DNA from: an uncultured Cryomorphaceae bacterium | Lineage (GTDB): Bacteria > Bacteroidota > Bacteroidia > Flavobacteriales > Schleiferiaceae | Direction of reading: 5' to 3' | Assembly (NCBI GenBank): GCA_937900215.1 | Contig: CALCFH010000354.1 | Location: forward strand, 1 to 5,291 | DNA length: 5,291 nt | Shown here: positions 1 through 5,291 of the stretch, one piece after another | How positions within the stretch are numbered: position 1 is the stretch's first letter | Layout: the number at the start of each line of letters is the position of its first letter | Program-made: the position numbers and the translations under genes | The notes under the pieces: model-generated | Database searches by the model: none | What the model saw: only the letters and a program-made list of their open reading frames with translations | What the model was told of the DNA's origin: nothing

Positions 1-773
1 GGTGTCACAAATAAGTGCTTTCCACGATTTTCAGATTCATTGAAATTAGGGAAGTAGTCATCCAATCCAAAGCCAGGTGTTGATGAATTGTATGTGAATG
101 CATATCCTTCATCGAACTTACTTTCAAAAGCTACAATGCTTCGTAAAAATTGCGCAATTGCTTTTTCAATTCGGATTACATTAATTTCATTGCTACCAAA
201 AACTTCCTGAAAGAGAGCAGGGTAATAGTCTAGCCCTTCCAACCTAGTAATGAGTGCATTTAAGCCGCCTGCCGTAGAATCAAAACCCATTTCAATGGCA
301 TCTTCAATAGGCATAACAGATTGTTCTTCTTGGTTCGCTGCACGTCTATCCCAAAATTGAAATGAAGGGGCGTAGAAGCGTCCGTTGGCCAATCGCATCG
401 AATGCATTCCGGTTAATCCTCCTTCAAAACCGATGCTAAATACTTCTTTATCCGTAAAGCCATCCGTTTGTTTATGGCAACTAGCACACGAAATGGTATT
501 GTTGATACTCAGTTGTGTATCGTAGAATAGCACCCTTCCTAAATAGGCACCCTTATCTGTTACAGGATTTGAACTTGGATTATTATCTGTATTTAAAGCT
601 GCAGTAAAGTGAGTAGGGAAATTGGGATTTGCATAATTAGGCGGATTCTGAATTTCACTCAATAGCTTGGCTTTAAGACTTAGCCCTGACGAAGCTGGGG
701 GTGAATTATCCTTATCGCAAGAATAAGTGATCGTTACAACTAAAATCAGAAGGAAGAGGGCTATTTTATTCAT
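1..773 (-). CDS. Di-heme cytochrome c peroxidase / MauG-family lipoprotein, 3' end cut by the window edge
   Basis: Reading from the ATG at 773 gives 257 residues with no stop, and the frame runs off the left edge. The N-terminus is a lipoprotein signal: a hydrophobic stretch at residues 4-16, then TYSC with Cys19 as the probable lipidated residue, followed by DKDN. A c-type heme site CASCH lies at residues 96-100, just after LGRVLFYDTQLS (79-89), the usual lead-in to the N-terminal heme of bacterial di-heme peroxidases. FWDRRA (140-145) and EEQ..MPI....EMG (149-163) are further family signatures, and Met162 may be a heme ligand by analogy. The second heme motif should follow GKHLF near residue 255, just outside the window. 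Family members reduce H2O2 in the periplasm using c-type cytochromes, or oxidise a protein partner as MauG does; which applies here cannot be told. The start overlaps the sulfotransferase stop by 8 nt, which suggests translational coupling. Confidence 0.92.
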   Translation of the reverse strand, partial: MNKIALFLLILVVTITYSCDKDNSPPASSGLSLKAKLLSEIQNPPNYANPNFPTHFTAALNTDNNPSSNPVTDKGAYLGRVLFYDTQLSINNTISCASCHKQTDGFTDKEVFSIGFEGGLTGMHSMRLANGRFYAPSFQFWDRRAANQEEQSVMPIEDAIEMGFDSTAGGLNALITRLEGLDYYPALFQEVFGSNEINVIRIEKAIAQFLRSIVAFESKFDEGYAFTYNSSTPGFGLDDYFPNFNESENRGKHLFVT

Positions 774-1560
774 ATCCAAGCGCATACATTCTTTTTAATC
801 GGGTTAAATCCAGTTTCTGAAAGTCAATATTTCGAATTTTAGTCGGATCAGTTTGAGATTCAATATTTGATAAAATCGGGAAGGACATTGGCAAAGTAAG
901 GAATTCAGAAAGGAGCTGAGCCGTTTTTTTAGGATGATGAATGAGATCTTCAAAACGAATAACACATATTTGACGACTATGTTTTTTTTCTAGGTGAAGG
1001 ATGTGTTCATTTTTCTCAATCCAGAAATCGAGCTTTGCCAATTGTAGCAATTGCTCTGGGAGAGACATCAAATCAGGATGGATTTTTTGAAACTGCTGAT
1101 CGTTTTTTGAGTGTGCCATGGCTCTTCCATCTCGAATAAGGTGTAAATACTTAAAGTTTGGATATTTCCTAACAAGGGTTTCTAAAAAGAAATGAGTGTT
1201 GGGTTCCTTCCAAAGAATGGGTTTTTCGCTGGAATTCCTTTTAATTATTAAACTAAGAAAGTTGTTTTTTGGAAGAAGAGGATGATGCAGAGCATTCAAT
1301 GCTTTTCGAGTCAAATTCCATTCTGAAACACTCAGGGCTTTTCCTGTTCTAACTTTTATATACAGCGCCAACCTTTGTTCTGAGAGAGCTGAATCGGGCG
1401 TCAAAAGAAAAGAGCGATCTGTTAATAGGGCCGAAAAAAGAAGATCGTCCTTGGAGCGATTTAGAAAAGGACTAAGATCAAAGAAAGTATTCTCGAGAAC
1501 TGAATAGAGTAATCGAGTGCCACTTCCGCCTAAACCTCCTATGCCAATAATTGAATTCAG
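766..1560 (-). CDS. Sulfotransferase family protein (PAPS-dependent), with a non-standard start
   Basis: From a CTG at 1560 the frame gives 264 residues ending in TAA at 766-768. The 5'-phosphosulfate-binding loop is GIGGLGGSGTR at residues 6-16, immediately after the first beta strand (SII). WKEPNT is at 117-122, the 3'-phosphate-binding element LIRDGRAMAHS at 141-151, and RFEDL at 202-206. This order and the size fit the Sulfotransfer_1/3 superfamily, which moves sulfate from PAPS to a hydroxyl or amine. The acceptor is unknown. No signal peptide or membrane segment is visible, so it is probably cytoplasmic. There is no in-frame ATG, GTG or TTG before the loop; the first is a TTG at 1404, which would remove the first 52 residues including the PAPS loop. 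I therefore extend to CTG, with ATT at 1551 as an alternative. An ATG at 1571 is one base out of frame, so a -1 shift or a base deletion is also possible. The last codons overlap the peroxidase start. Confidence 0.85.
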   Translation of the reverse strand: MNSIIGIGGLGGSGTRLLYSVLENTFFDLSPFLNRSKDDLLFSALLTDRSFLLTPDSALSEQRLALYIKVRTGKALSVSEWNLTRKALNALHHPLLPKNNFLSLIIKRNSSEKPILWKEPNTHFFLETLVRKYPNFKYLHLIRDGRAMAHSKNDQQFQKIHPDLMSLPEQLLQLAKLDFWIEKNEHILHLEKKHSRQICVIRFEDLIHHPKKTAQLLSEFLTLPMSFPILSNIESQTDPTKIRNIDFQKLDLTRLKRMYALGYE

Positions 1561-1581
1561 AAATAGTGCATTTACAACGTA

Positions 1582-2073
1582 TTAAATCTCAATTCCCTTG
1601 TTCTTGCTTCTTTTCTTTGATTTTTTAGAATCCTTTAAGGTATAATTAATAGGAATGGTGAAACTCATTCTCACTGGCTTTCCTTTTTGCATAGCTGGAA
1701 TAAACTTGACATCCATATCTCTTATTACTTTCAATGAAGCTTCGTCTAAAAGTGGGTGAACACCTCTCGATAGTTCAACAGAAGAAATATTCCCATCTAT
1801 TTCAATGATAAATTGCACATAAACACGTCCTTGAATATTCTTTTTAATTGCTTTTTTAGGATATTCTACATTTTTTGAAATGTATTGCATTATGCTGTTT
1901 GACAAGCAATTAAAGCGCAGTTCTTCTGTCACTTCTGTTTCACAACCAGGCCAGACAGCTTTAGATTCAACCAAGTTAAAACTCAGTGCCTCTGTTTGCT
2001 CTTCTTGGGCATTTAGCTGAGAAATATATGTGGAAGAGAAAAAAAGAGCAATAAAAAAGAATTTAGTTTTCAT
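1582..2073 (-). CDS. TonB C-terminal-domain protein with a cleavable signal peptide
   Basis: The 163-residue protein begins with a Sec signal peptide (hydrophobic residues 5-17, likely cleavage LNA|Q at 22/23). WPGCE (41-45) and a second Cys at 56 form the conserved Cys pair common in Bacteroidota TonB-like proteins. The TonB C-terminal domain spans about residues 66-147: YISKNVEYPKKA, then GRVYVQFIIEIDG, then SRGVHPLLDEAS, then GKPVRMSFTIPI. True TonB proteins carry energy from ExbB/ExbD to outer-membrane transporters and need an N-terminal membrane anchor and a long Pro-rich linker. This protein has neither, so it is probably a soluble periplasmic domain of unknown partner. The C-terminus is a very basic tail (Lys/Arg/Ser-rich, residues 148-159) that could contact RNA, LPS or peptidoglycan, though that is speculation. 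The start is 35 nt downstream of the SPFH stop. ExbB, ExbD and a receptor gene are absent from the window. Confidence 0.92.
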   Translation of the reverse strand: MKTKFFFIALFFSSTYISQLNAQEEQTEALSFNLVESKAVWPGCETEVTEELRFNCLSNSIMQYISKNVEYPKKAIKKNIQGRVYVQFIIEIDGNISSVELSRGVHPLLDEASLKVIRDMDVKFIPAMQKGKPVRMSFTIPINYTLKDSKKSKKRSKNKGIEI

Positions 2074-2108
2074 ATTAATTAAGTTCAGATAATTATTTTT
2101 TATTGTTG

Positions 2109-3017
2109 TTAAGCGTTCTTTTCTCTATTTAGATTTTGAAGCTCTTGATTTGCTGCAAAAGAAGAAATAAGTTGGTTTAGCATATCACTTGCTGCATGAG
2201 GTGCATTTGGAAGCAATATTAGGCTGCTCTTAGAATCTTCAGCAACCGATGCCAAGGTGTCGTAATGTTGAGTGATGACAATTAGGGCGGATGCCTCTTG
2301 TGGATTGATTCCGGCATTGTTTAAAACGCTAACGCTGTCTTCTAGCCCTTTTGCTATTTCTCTTCTTTGATCTGCAATACCCTGTCCTTGAAGTCTTTTG
2401 CTTTCTGCTTCGGCAGTGGCTTTTGCAACAATGCGAATTCTTTCTGCCTCGCCTTCATAGGTAGCTGCAATTTTCTGGCGTTCAGCAGCATTGATCTTAT
2501 TCATGGCATCTTTTACCTGGATATCTGGATCGATATCCGTTACCAAAGCTTTTATAATGCCATAACCATACGCATCCATGCTTTCGGTTAATTCTCTTCT
2601 AAGCGCTATTGCGATATCGTCTTTTTTCTCAAAAACATCATCCAATCGCAATTTTGGAACCTCTGCTCTAACCACATCAAATACATAGGAAGTTATTTGA
2701 GCATGAGGACTTTCAAGCTTATAAAAAGCTTCAAATACTTTTTCTTTGAGCACTACATATTGTACGCTAACCTTCATTTTAACAAAAACATCGTCTTTGG
2801 TTTTGGTTTCAACCAAGACATCCAATTGTTGAATGCGCATATTTACTTTGGCGGCAATACGGTCTACAATTGGAATTCTAAAATGAATACCTGGGCCAGA
2901 CATTCCTTTGAATTTTCCAAATCGCTCAAGAAGAACAATTTGTTGCTGACGAACAATGAATAGTCCGGCTGCACCGAATAGCAGAAGACCAACAAGAATA
3001 GAAAGAAAGAGTGCCAT
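2109..3017 (-). CDS. SPFH/band-7 (stomatin/prohibitin-like) membrane protein, HIR-type
   Basis: The protein has 302 residues. A single N-terminal membrane segment (residues 3-21) is followed by VRQQQIVLLERFGKF (22-36), PGIHFRIP (42-49) and the core block IQQLDVLVETKTKD (62-75), the standard SPFH fold. Several stretches closely resemble the plant hypersensitive-induced-reaction (HIR) branch: AFYKL (97-101), YVFDVVRAEVPKLRLDDVFE (111-130), AYGYGI (149-154), DIDPD (161-165), AMNKINAAER (171-180) and, near the C-terminus, ITQHYDT (248-254) and SKSS (262-265). A charged Ala/Glu-rich helix at about 175-225 should drive oligomerisation. SPFH proteins form large ring or cage assemblies on membranes that organise microdomains or regulate membrane proteases. 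The gene starts 18 nt after the upstream gene's stop. No NfeD-like partner, often found beside bacterial SPFH genes, is visible. Family placement is firm; the cellular role is not known. Confidence 0.95.
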   Translation of the reverse strand: MALFLSILVGLLLFGAAGLFIVRQQQIVLLERFGKFKGMSGPGIHFRIPIVDRIAAKVNMRIQQLDVLVETKTKDDVFVKMKVSVQYVVLKEKVFEAFYKLESPHAQITSYVFDVVRAEVPKLRLDDVFEKKDDIAIALRRELTESMDAYGYGIIKALVTDIDPDIQVKDAMNKINAAERQKIAATYEGEAERIRIVAKATAEAESKRLQGQGIADQRREIAKGLEDSVSVLNNAGINPQEASALIVITQHYDTLASVAEDSKSSLILLPNAPHAASDMLNQLISSFAANQELQNLNREKNA

Positions 3018-3035
3018 TTTTTTGCGAAAATTGGT

Positions 3036-4973
3036 TTAGTTGCTTCGAATAATGGAGACACCTCCTTGGTAGAGAGTGCCTTGTGATCCAATAAGCAAGA
3101 TATAATAGGTTCCATCAGGAAGTGGGTCTCCTCCTTGATCCACCCCATCCCAATCGTTTTGATAGTTCACTCTGTCCAACACTTCTTGTCCCCATCGATT
3201 TAGCACGAGTAACCGAGCCGTTTGGTTATCAAGAACATTGCTGAGATCTAAGAAATCATTTCTTCCATCTGCATTTGGGGTAATAACATTCATCACCTGA
3301 GGATCTTCAGGAATAATACTATCTGGCTGCCAGAAAATTTGGACTGAATCAATTCCTTCACAGCCCAATTCGTCCTTAACAATTACATAATAGGTGGTGG
3401 TATCGTCTTGAGGCCAAACACGAATATTCTGTTGAAATTGTCCGCTATAACGAGAGGGAATATCACTATACCAATAGAAAGAGAAGCCAGAACTTGCACC
3501 CAAATCGGCAGACTCAAATCTATTAATGGTTTGATTGGGTCCGGCATCAACAGTAGCCGCCAAGGCACTTATTTGTACGCTATCAACAAAAGTGATAGAG
3601 CAAGTAGGTGGCCAATACGCTGTAAAGGAAACCGTTTTCCATCCTGGGCTACTCCAAGTAACTGCAGGTGGGACCAGGTTGGCACTAAAGTTTGGACTGG
3701 CTCCAGGTCCAAAATTCCAATCGAAAGTTGAATTGGCTGGAAAGTTTCCGATTGCTTCCCATTCAATTCCTTGAACTTCGAAACAAGGAACACCAGACCA
3801 TGACATACTTGCATTTACATCGGGTTGAACCAAGAAATCAAAAGTGGTTGAATCACTGCATTGCCAACCTGGATTAACCACTAGTAATACCGTGTAGTTA
3901 CCAGGGGCGGGAAAGCTAAAAACAGGATTTGGTAAATTGGATGTATCGGTAGAAACACCAGGTACTCCAAAGTCCCAAAATAAATGATTGAAATTGCTGC
4001 TTTCATTCTGAAACTGCACATTCAATCCATTGCATAAGAGCGTAGAATCTTCTGCAGGCGTGAGCATATCTGCAACTATATTGCTCACACAATTCACAAT
4101 ATTAAATTGATAGTCGAGTCGAATTTGACTCATCTGCATACCATTCCTCCATTCACTTACGCAAATTCCAACTACAAATCGACCCAATTGATCAGGCGTT
4201 CCACTCAATTGTCCTGTTTGTGGATTTATAGATATAGGTGGTGTTCCTGGCAAGGGTTGAGAAGGCGAGTATGGAGCAAGAAAGCCTATGGGAGTGTAAG
4301 GAGGAGGGCAAGAAGGAATGGGCACAACAGCAAAGCATCCGCCCCCTCCGCCACCGCTTGAGCCGCCTTCAAGTATATCACAGAATTCAAAATGTAGAGA
4401 GTCGCCATCTTTTTCAATGGCTTCAATGGTCAAATTCAAAGGCTCGTTTCCACAAAGAACAATGGGAGCCGGATTGTTAAAAGCCGGACTGGAATTGCAT
4501 GTAACATCCATAGAAGGAATGGTTACGAAATAAGTATTCCCGAAATTTCCAGAGTTGGCAACATTGTCTATACTATTGTTTCTACAACATCGTTGATGTA
4601 CGATAGTATATCCACCCACAATTGGGGGCAATGAAAAGGTGGTCGTATAGTCAGCATACTCGGTACAAAGGTTGGAAGGCGGTGTAAGACAAGGGTTACC
4701 AGTACTATTGAGTGGGACGGATATGGTAGCCCCTTTCGGAACTTGAACCGATTGAATGAGGTTGTTTGATGCATCGTAAACAGCAATATTGGCATCTGCA
4801 TCAAAAGCGGCACCTCCTCCCGCACAATCTCTATACACTCTCAGGAAAACCTGATAATCATTGCCACCAATGCATTCATAGGAAATATGACCGCCAACCA
4901 AATGGGCCGCATTTAGTCCCATGATAGAAAAAAGGCATCCTACAATTAAGGCGATTTTAATATCCATCTTCAT
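3036..4973 (-). CDS. T9SS-secreted multidomain surface protein with PKD/Ig-like repeats and a type B (CHU_C) sorting domain
   Basis: The 645-residue protein starts with a signal peptide (hydrophobic 5-20, cleavage near LNA|A at 22/23). Residues 23-295 form a Cys-rich module: AHLVGGHISYEC, then VYRDC, then HQRCCRN (126-132), then INPQTGQLSGTP..LGRFVVGICVSEWRNG (249-278). This module recurs at the N-terminus of many Bacteroidota gliding-associated proteins. Two PKD-like domains follow, at about 303-385 (WDFG at 333-336, PGNYTV at 358-363) and 386-470 (FDWNFG, then PGWKTV). An Ig-like domain opened by DAGPNQTI spans about 473-547. The C-terminal sorting domain at 560-643 carries VITPNADGRNDFL, LNRWGQEV, NDWDG and LPDGTYY. 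The domain directs export across the outer membrane by T9SS, with retention on the surface or release. Adhesion or matrix binding is a family-based guess. A Gly-rich stretch interrupts the first module. The Met at codon 3 is an alternative start. No enzymatic domain is seen. Confidence 0.95.
   Translation of the reverse strand: MKMDIKIALIVGCLFSIMGLNAAHLVGGHISYECIGGNDYQVFLRVYRDCAGGGAAFDADANIAVYDASNNLIQSVQVPKGATISVPLNSTGNPCLTPPSNLCTEYADYTTTFSLPPIVGGYTIVHQRCCRNNSIDNVANSGNFGNTYFVTIPSMDVTCNSSPAFNNPAPIVLCGNEPLNLTIEAIEKDGDSLHFEFCDILEGGSSGGGGGGCFAVVPIPSCPPPYTPIGFLAPYSPSQPLPGTPPISINPQTGQLSGTPDQLGRFVVGICVSEWRNGMQMSQIRLDYQFNIVNCVSNIVADMLTPAEDSTLLCNGLNVQFQNESSNFNHLFWDFGVPGVSTDTSNLPNPVFSFPAPGNYTVLLVVNPGWQCSDSTTFDFLVQPDVNASMSWSGVPCFEVQGIEWEAIGNFPANSTFDWNFGPGASPNFSANLVPPAVTWSSPGWKTVSFTAYWPPTCSITFVDSVQISALAATVDAGPNQTINRFESADLGASSGFSFYWYSDIPSRYSGQFQQNIRVWPQDDTTTYYVIVKDELGCEGIDSVQIFWQPDSIIPEDPQVMNVITPNADGRNDFLDLSNVLDNQTARLLVLNRWGQEVLDRVNYQNDWDGVDQGGDPLPDGTYYILLIGSQGTLYQGGVSIIRSN
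4338..4370 (-). repeat. Poly-glycine low-complexity tract inside the T9SS cargo gene
   Basis: Codons 202-212 encode EGG, two Ser and six consecutive Gly, flanked by Cys198 and Cys213. The DNA is a GC-rich run of GGN codons in an otherwise AT-leaning gene, visible on the plus strand as repeated cc/gcc triplets. It probably forms a flexible loop between two cysteines and could vary in length between strains. Confidence 0.7.
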
Positions 4974-5084
4974 CCGTGCAAATTACGCAGATACAACTTG
5001 TTTAGTTTGGTCTTTGAGTAAAAGTTTATAAAATCAAAGTCTAGCTAGCGCTTTTAATTAGAATTCAAATACTCTAGGCATACA
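4974..5084 (-). promoter_or_regulatory. 111-bp intergenic spacer, likely promoter region of the five-gene unit
   Basis: This is the only gap over 40 bp and lies just upstream of the T9SS cargo gene. It is AT-rich. On the minus strand a TTTG at 5069-5066 is followed after 22 nt by TAGACTTTG at 5043-5035. This resembles the Bacteroidota sigma-A pattern (TTTG, about 20 nt, TAnnTTTG), except that the -7 element has three rather than two bases between TA and TTTG. Transcription would then begin near 5028, leaving a leader of roughly 55 nt. No strong hairpin plus T-run was found after the upstream gene's stop, so read-through from it is possible. The region assignment is reasonable; the exact elements are tentative. 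Confidence 0.35.
5036..5054. repeat. Short interrupted palindrome overlapping the candidate -7 element
   Basis: The perfect 8-bp palindrome CTAGCTAG (5041-5048) is flanked by AAAG on one side and CTTT on the other, with one and two unpaired bases between. It overlaps the proposed -7 element, so it could be an operator for a dimeric regulator. The stem has almost no loop and no T-run, which argues against a terminator. It may simply be chance. Confidence 0.25.
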
Positions 5085-5291
5085 TTACTTAGAAAATAGA
5101 CCTTTTAAATCGTTTTCACCCTCTGACAACTTTCGAGCGAAATGCAGCGCCTTTCGAATTCTCGCATCGGAAGATTTTAATCGATCTATGGCAAACAATA
5201 AACTTCTTCGCTTTCCTATTGAAAGTGCATCGAAATGCACTTGAATCTCAGGCCATTCCCAAATAAGGGCCTGCCATTCTTCGGGAATAGG
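5085..5291 (-). CDS. Probable YdeI/OmpD-associated family protein, C-terminal 68 residues only
   Basis: The frame enters from the right edge and ends in TAA at 5085-5087. The 68 visible residues read PIPEEWQALIWEWPEIQ, then HFDALSIGKRRSLLFAID, then RLKSSDARIRKAL and FARKLSEGEN. The pattern P.E...AL, F.aLS..kRR.ll..I...K..daRi.ka....LseG matches the C-terminal helical domain of the YdeI/OmpD-associated ('bacteriocin-protection') family as I recall it. The biochemical role of that family is poorly defined. The start, and any N-terminal domain such as DUF1801, lie outside the window. The gene points the same way as its neighbours but is separated by 111 bp, so it is probably a separate unit. The coding call is solid; the family call is moderate. 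Confidence 0.6.
   Translation of the reverse strand, partial: PIPEEWQALIWEWPEIQVHFDALSIGKRRSLLFAIDRLKSSDARIRKALHFARKLSEGENDLKGLFSK

Noticed and set aside
766..1404. Sulfotransferase beginning at TTG 1404 (212 aa)
   Set aside because: This start discards the upstream in-frame PAPS-binding loop GIGGLGGSGTR and the first beta strand, both needed for the fold. The open frame clearly continues to about 1560.
766..2073. TonB-sulfotransferase fusion by read-through of the TAA at 1582-1584, since both share one frame
   Set aside because: It would send a PAPS-dependent enzyme to the periplasm behind a signal peptide. Nothing around the TAA suggests a read-through context. The shared frame is likely coincidence (1 in 3).
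2367..2963. Plus-strand open frames antisense to the SPFH gene
   Set aside because: Low-complexity, Phe/Ile/Asn-rich translations opposite a strongly conserved gene, with no domain or start context.
2864..3148. 94-aa minus-strand frame spanning the junction between the T9SS cargo and SPFH genes
   Set aside because: It overlaps two well-supported genes in another frame and shows no recognisable domain; it is a shadow frame.
3408..4533. Several plus-strand open frames antisense to the T9SS cargo gene
   Set aside because: They mirror the coding bias of the minus-strand gene. Translations such as the Pro- and Arg-rich ones come from the Gly/Ser-rich codons opposite.
4979..4986. A second -7-like element (TAATTTG) just upstream of the T9SS cargo start
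   Set aside because: It is too close to the start codon to leave a usable leader and its spacing differs from the consensus by one base.
5036..5054. Rho-independent terminator for the YdeI-like gene
   Set aside because: The dyad has essentially no loop, mismatched arms and no following T-run on the minus strand.
1..5291. tRNA, rRNA, CRISPR array, insertion sequence or attachment site
   Set aside because: No cloverleaf-like segment, regularly spaced repeats, transposase-like frame or terminal inverted repeats were seen on either strand.

Overview
The window reads as part of a Bacteroidota chromosome, probably a marine or aquatic Flavobacteriia or Cryomorphaceae-like lineage. The clearest marker is a large secreted protein ending in a type B (gliding-motility-associated, CHU_C) sorting domain, which is used by the type IX secretion system (T9SS) of this phylum. 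Supporting signs are a periplasmic TonB C-terminal-domain protein with the phylum-typical WPGCE and Cys pair arrangement, a lipoprotein di-heme peroxidase, AT-rich short spacers and no Shine-Dalgarno sequences. The assignment below phylum level is inference.

Every gene I can support lies on the minus strand, so transcription runs from high to low coordinates. In that order they are: (1) the C-terminal 68 residues of a probable YdeI/OmpD-associated family protein, cut by the right edge (5085-5291); (2) a 111-bp spacer, the only gap large enough to hold a promoter (4974-5084); (3) a 645-aa T9SS cargo protein with PKD/Ig-like repeats (3036-4973); (4) a 302-aa SPFH/band-7 protein of the HIR type (2109-3017); (5) a 163-aa TonB C-terminal-domain protein (1582-2073); (6) a sulfotransferase (766 to about 1560); (7) the first 257 residues of a di-heme cytochrome c peroxidase/MauG-family lipoprotein, cut by the left edge (1-773).

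Genes 3 to 7 are spaced by 18 bp, 35 bp, about 21 bp (10 bp if an ATG at 1571 is the original start) and -8 bp. They therefore look like one transcription unit, although their products have no obvious common pathway. Most have an envelope theme: a secreted surface protein, a membrane scaffold, a periplasmic TonB-like domain and a periplasmic heme protein, with a cytoplasmic sulfotransferase between them.

The most unusual point is the start of the sulfotransferase. Its essential 5'-phosphosulfate loop is fully encoded, but no ATG, GTG or TTG lies in frame upstream of it. A well-placed ATG 10 nt after the TonB stop is out of frame by one base. The gene therefore uses CTG or ATT, uses a -1 shift at a Phe codon followed by TGA, or carries a one-base deletion. 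I found no RNA genes, CRISPR arrays, insertion sequences or convincing terminators, and no clear sign of a new multi-gene system.
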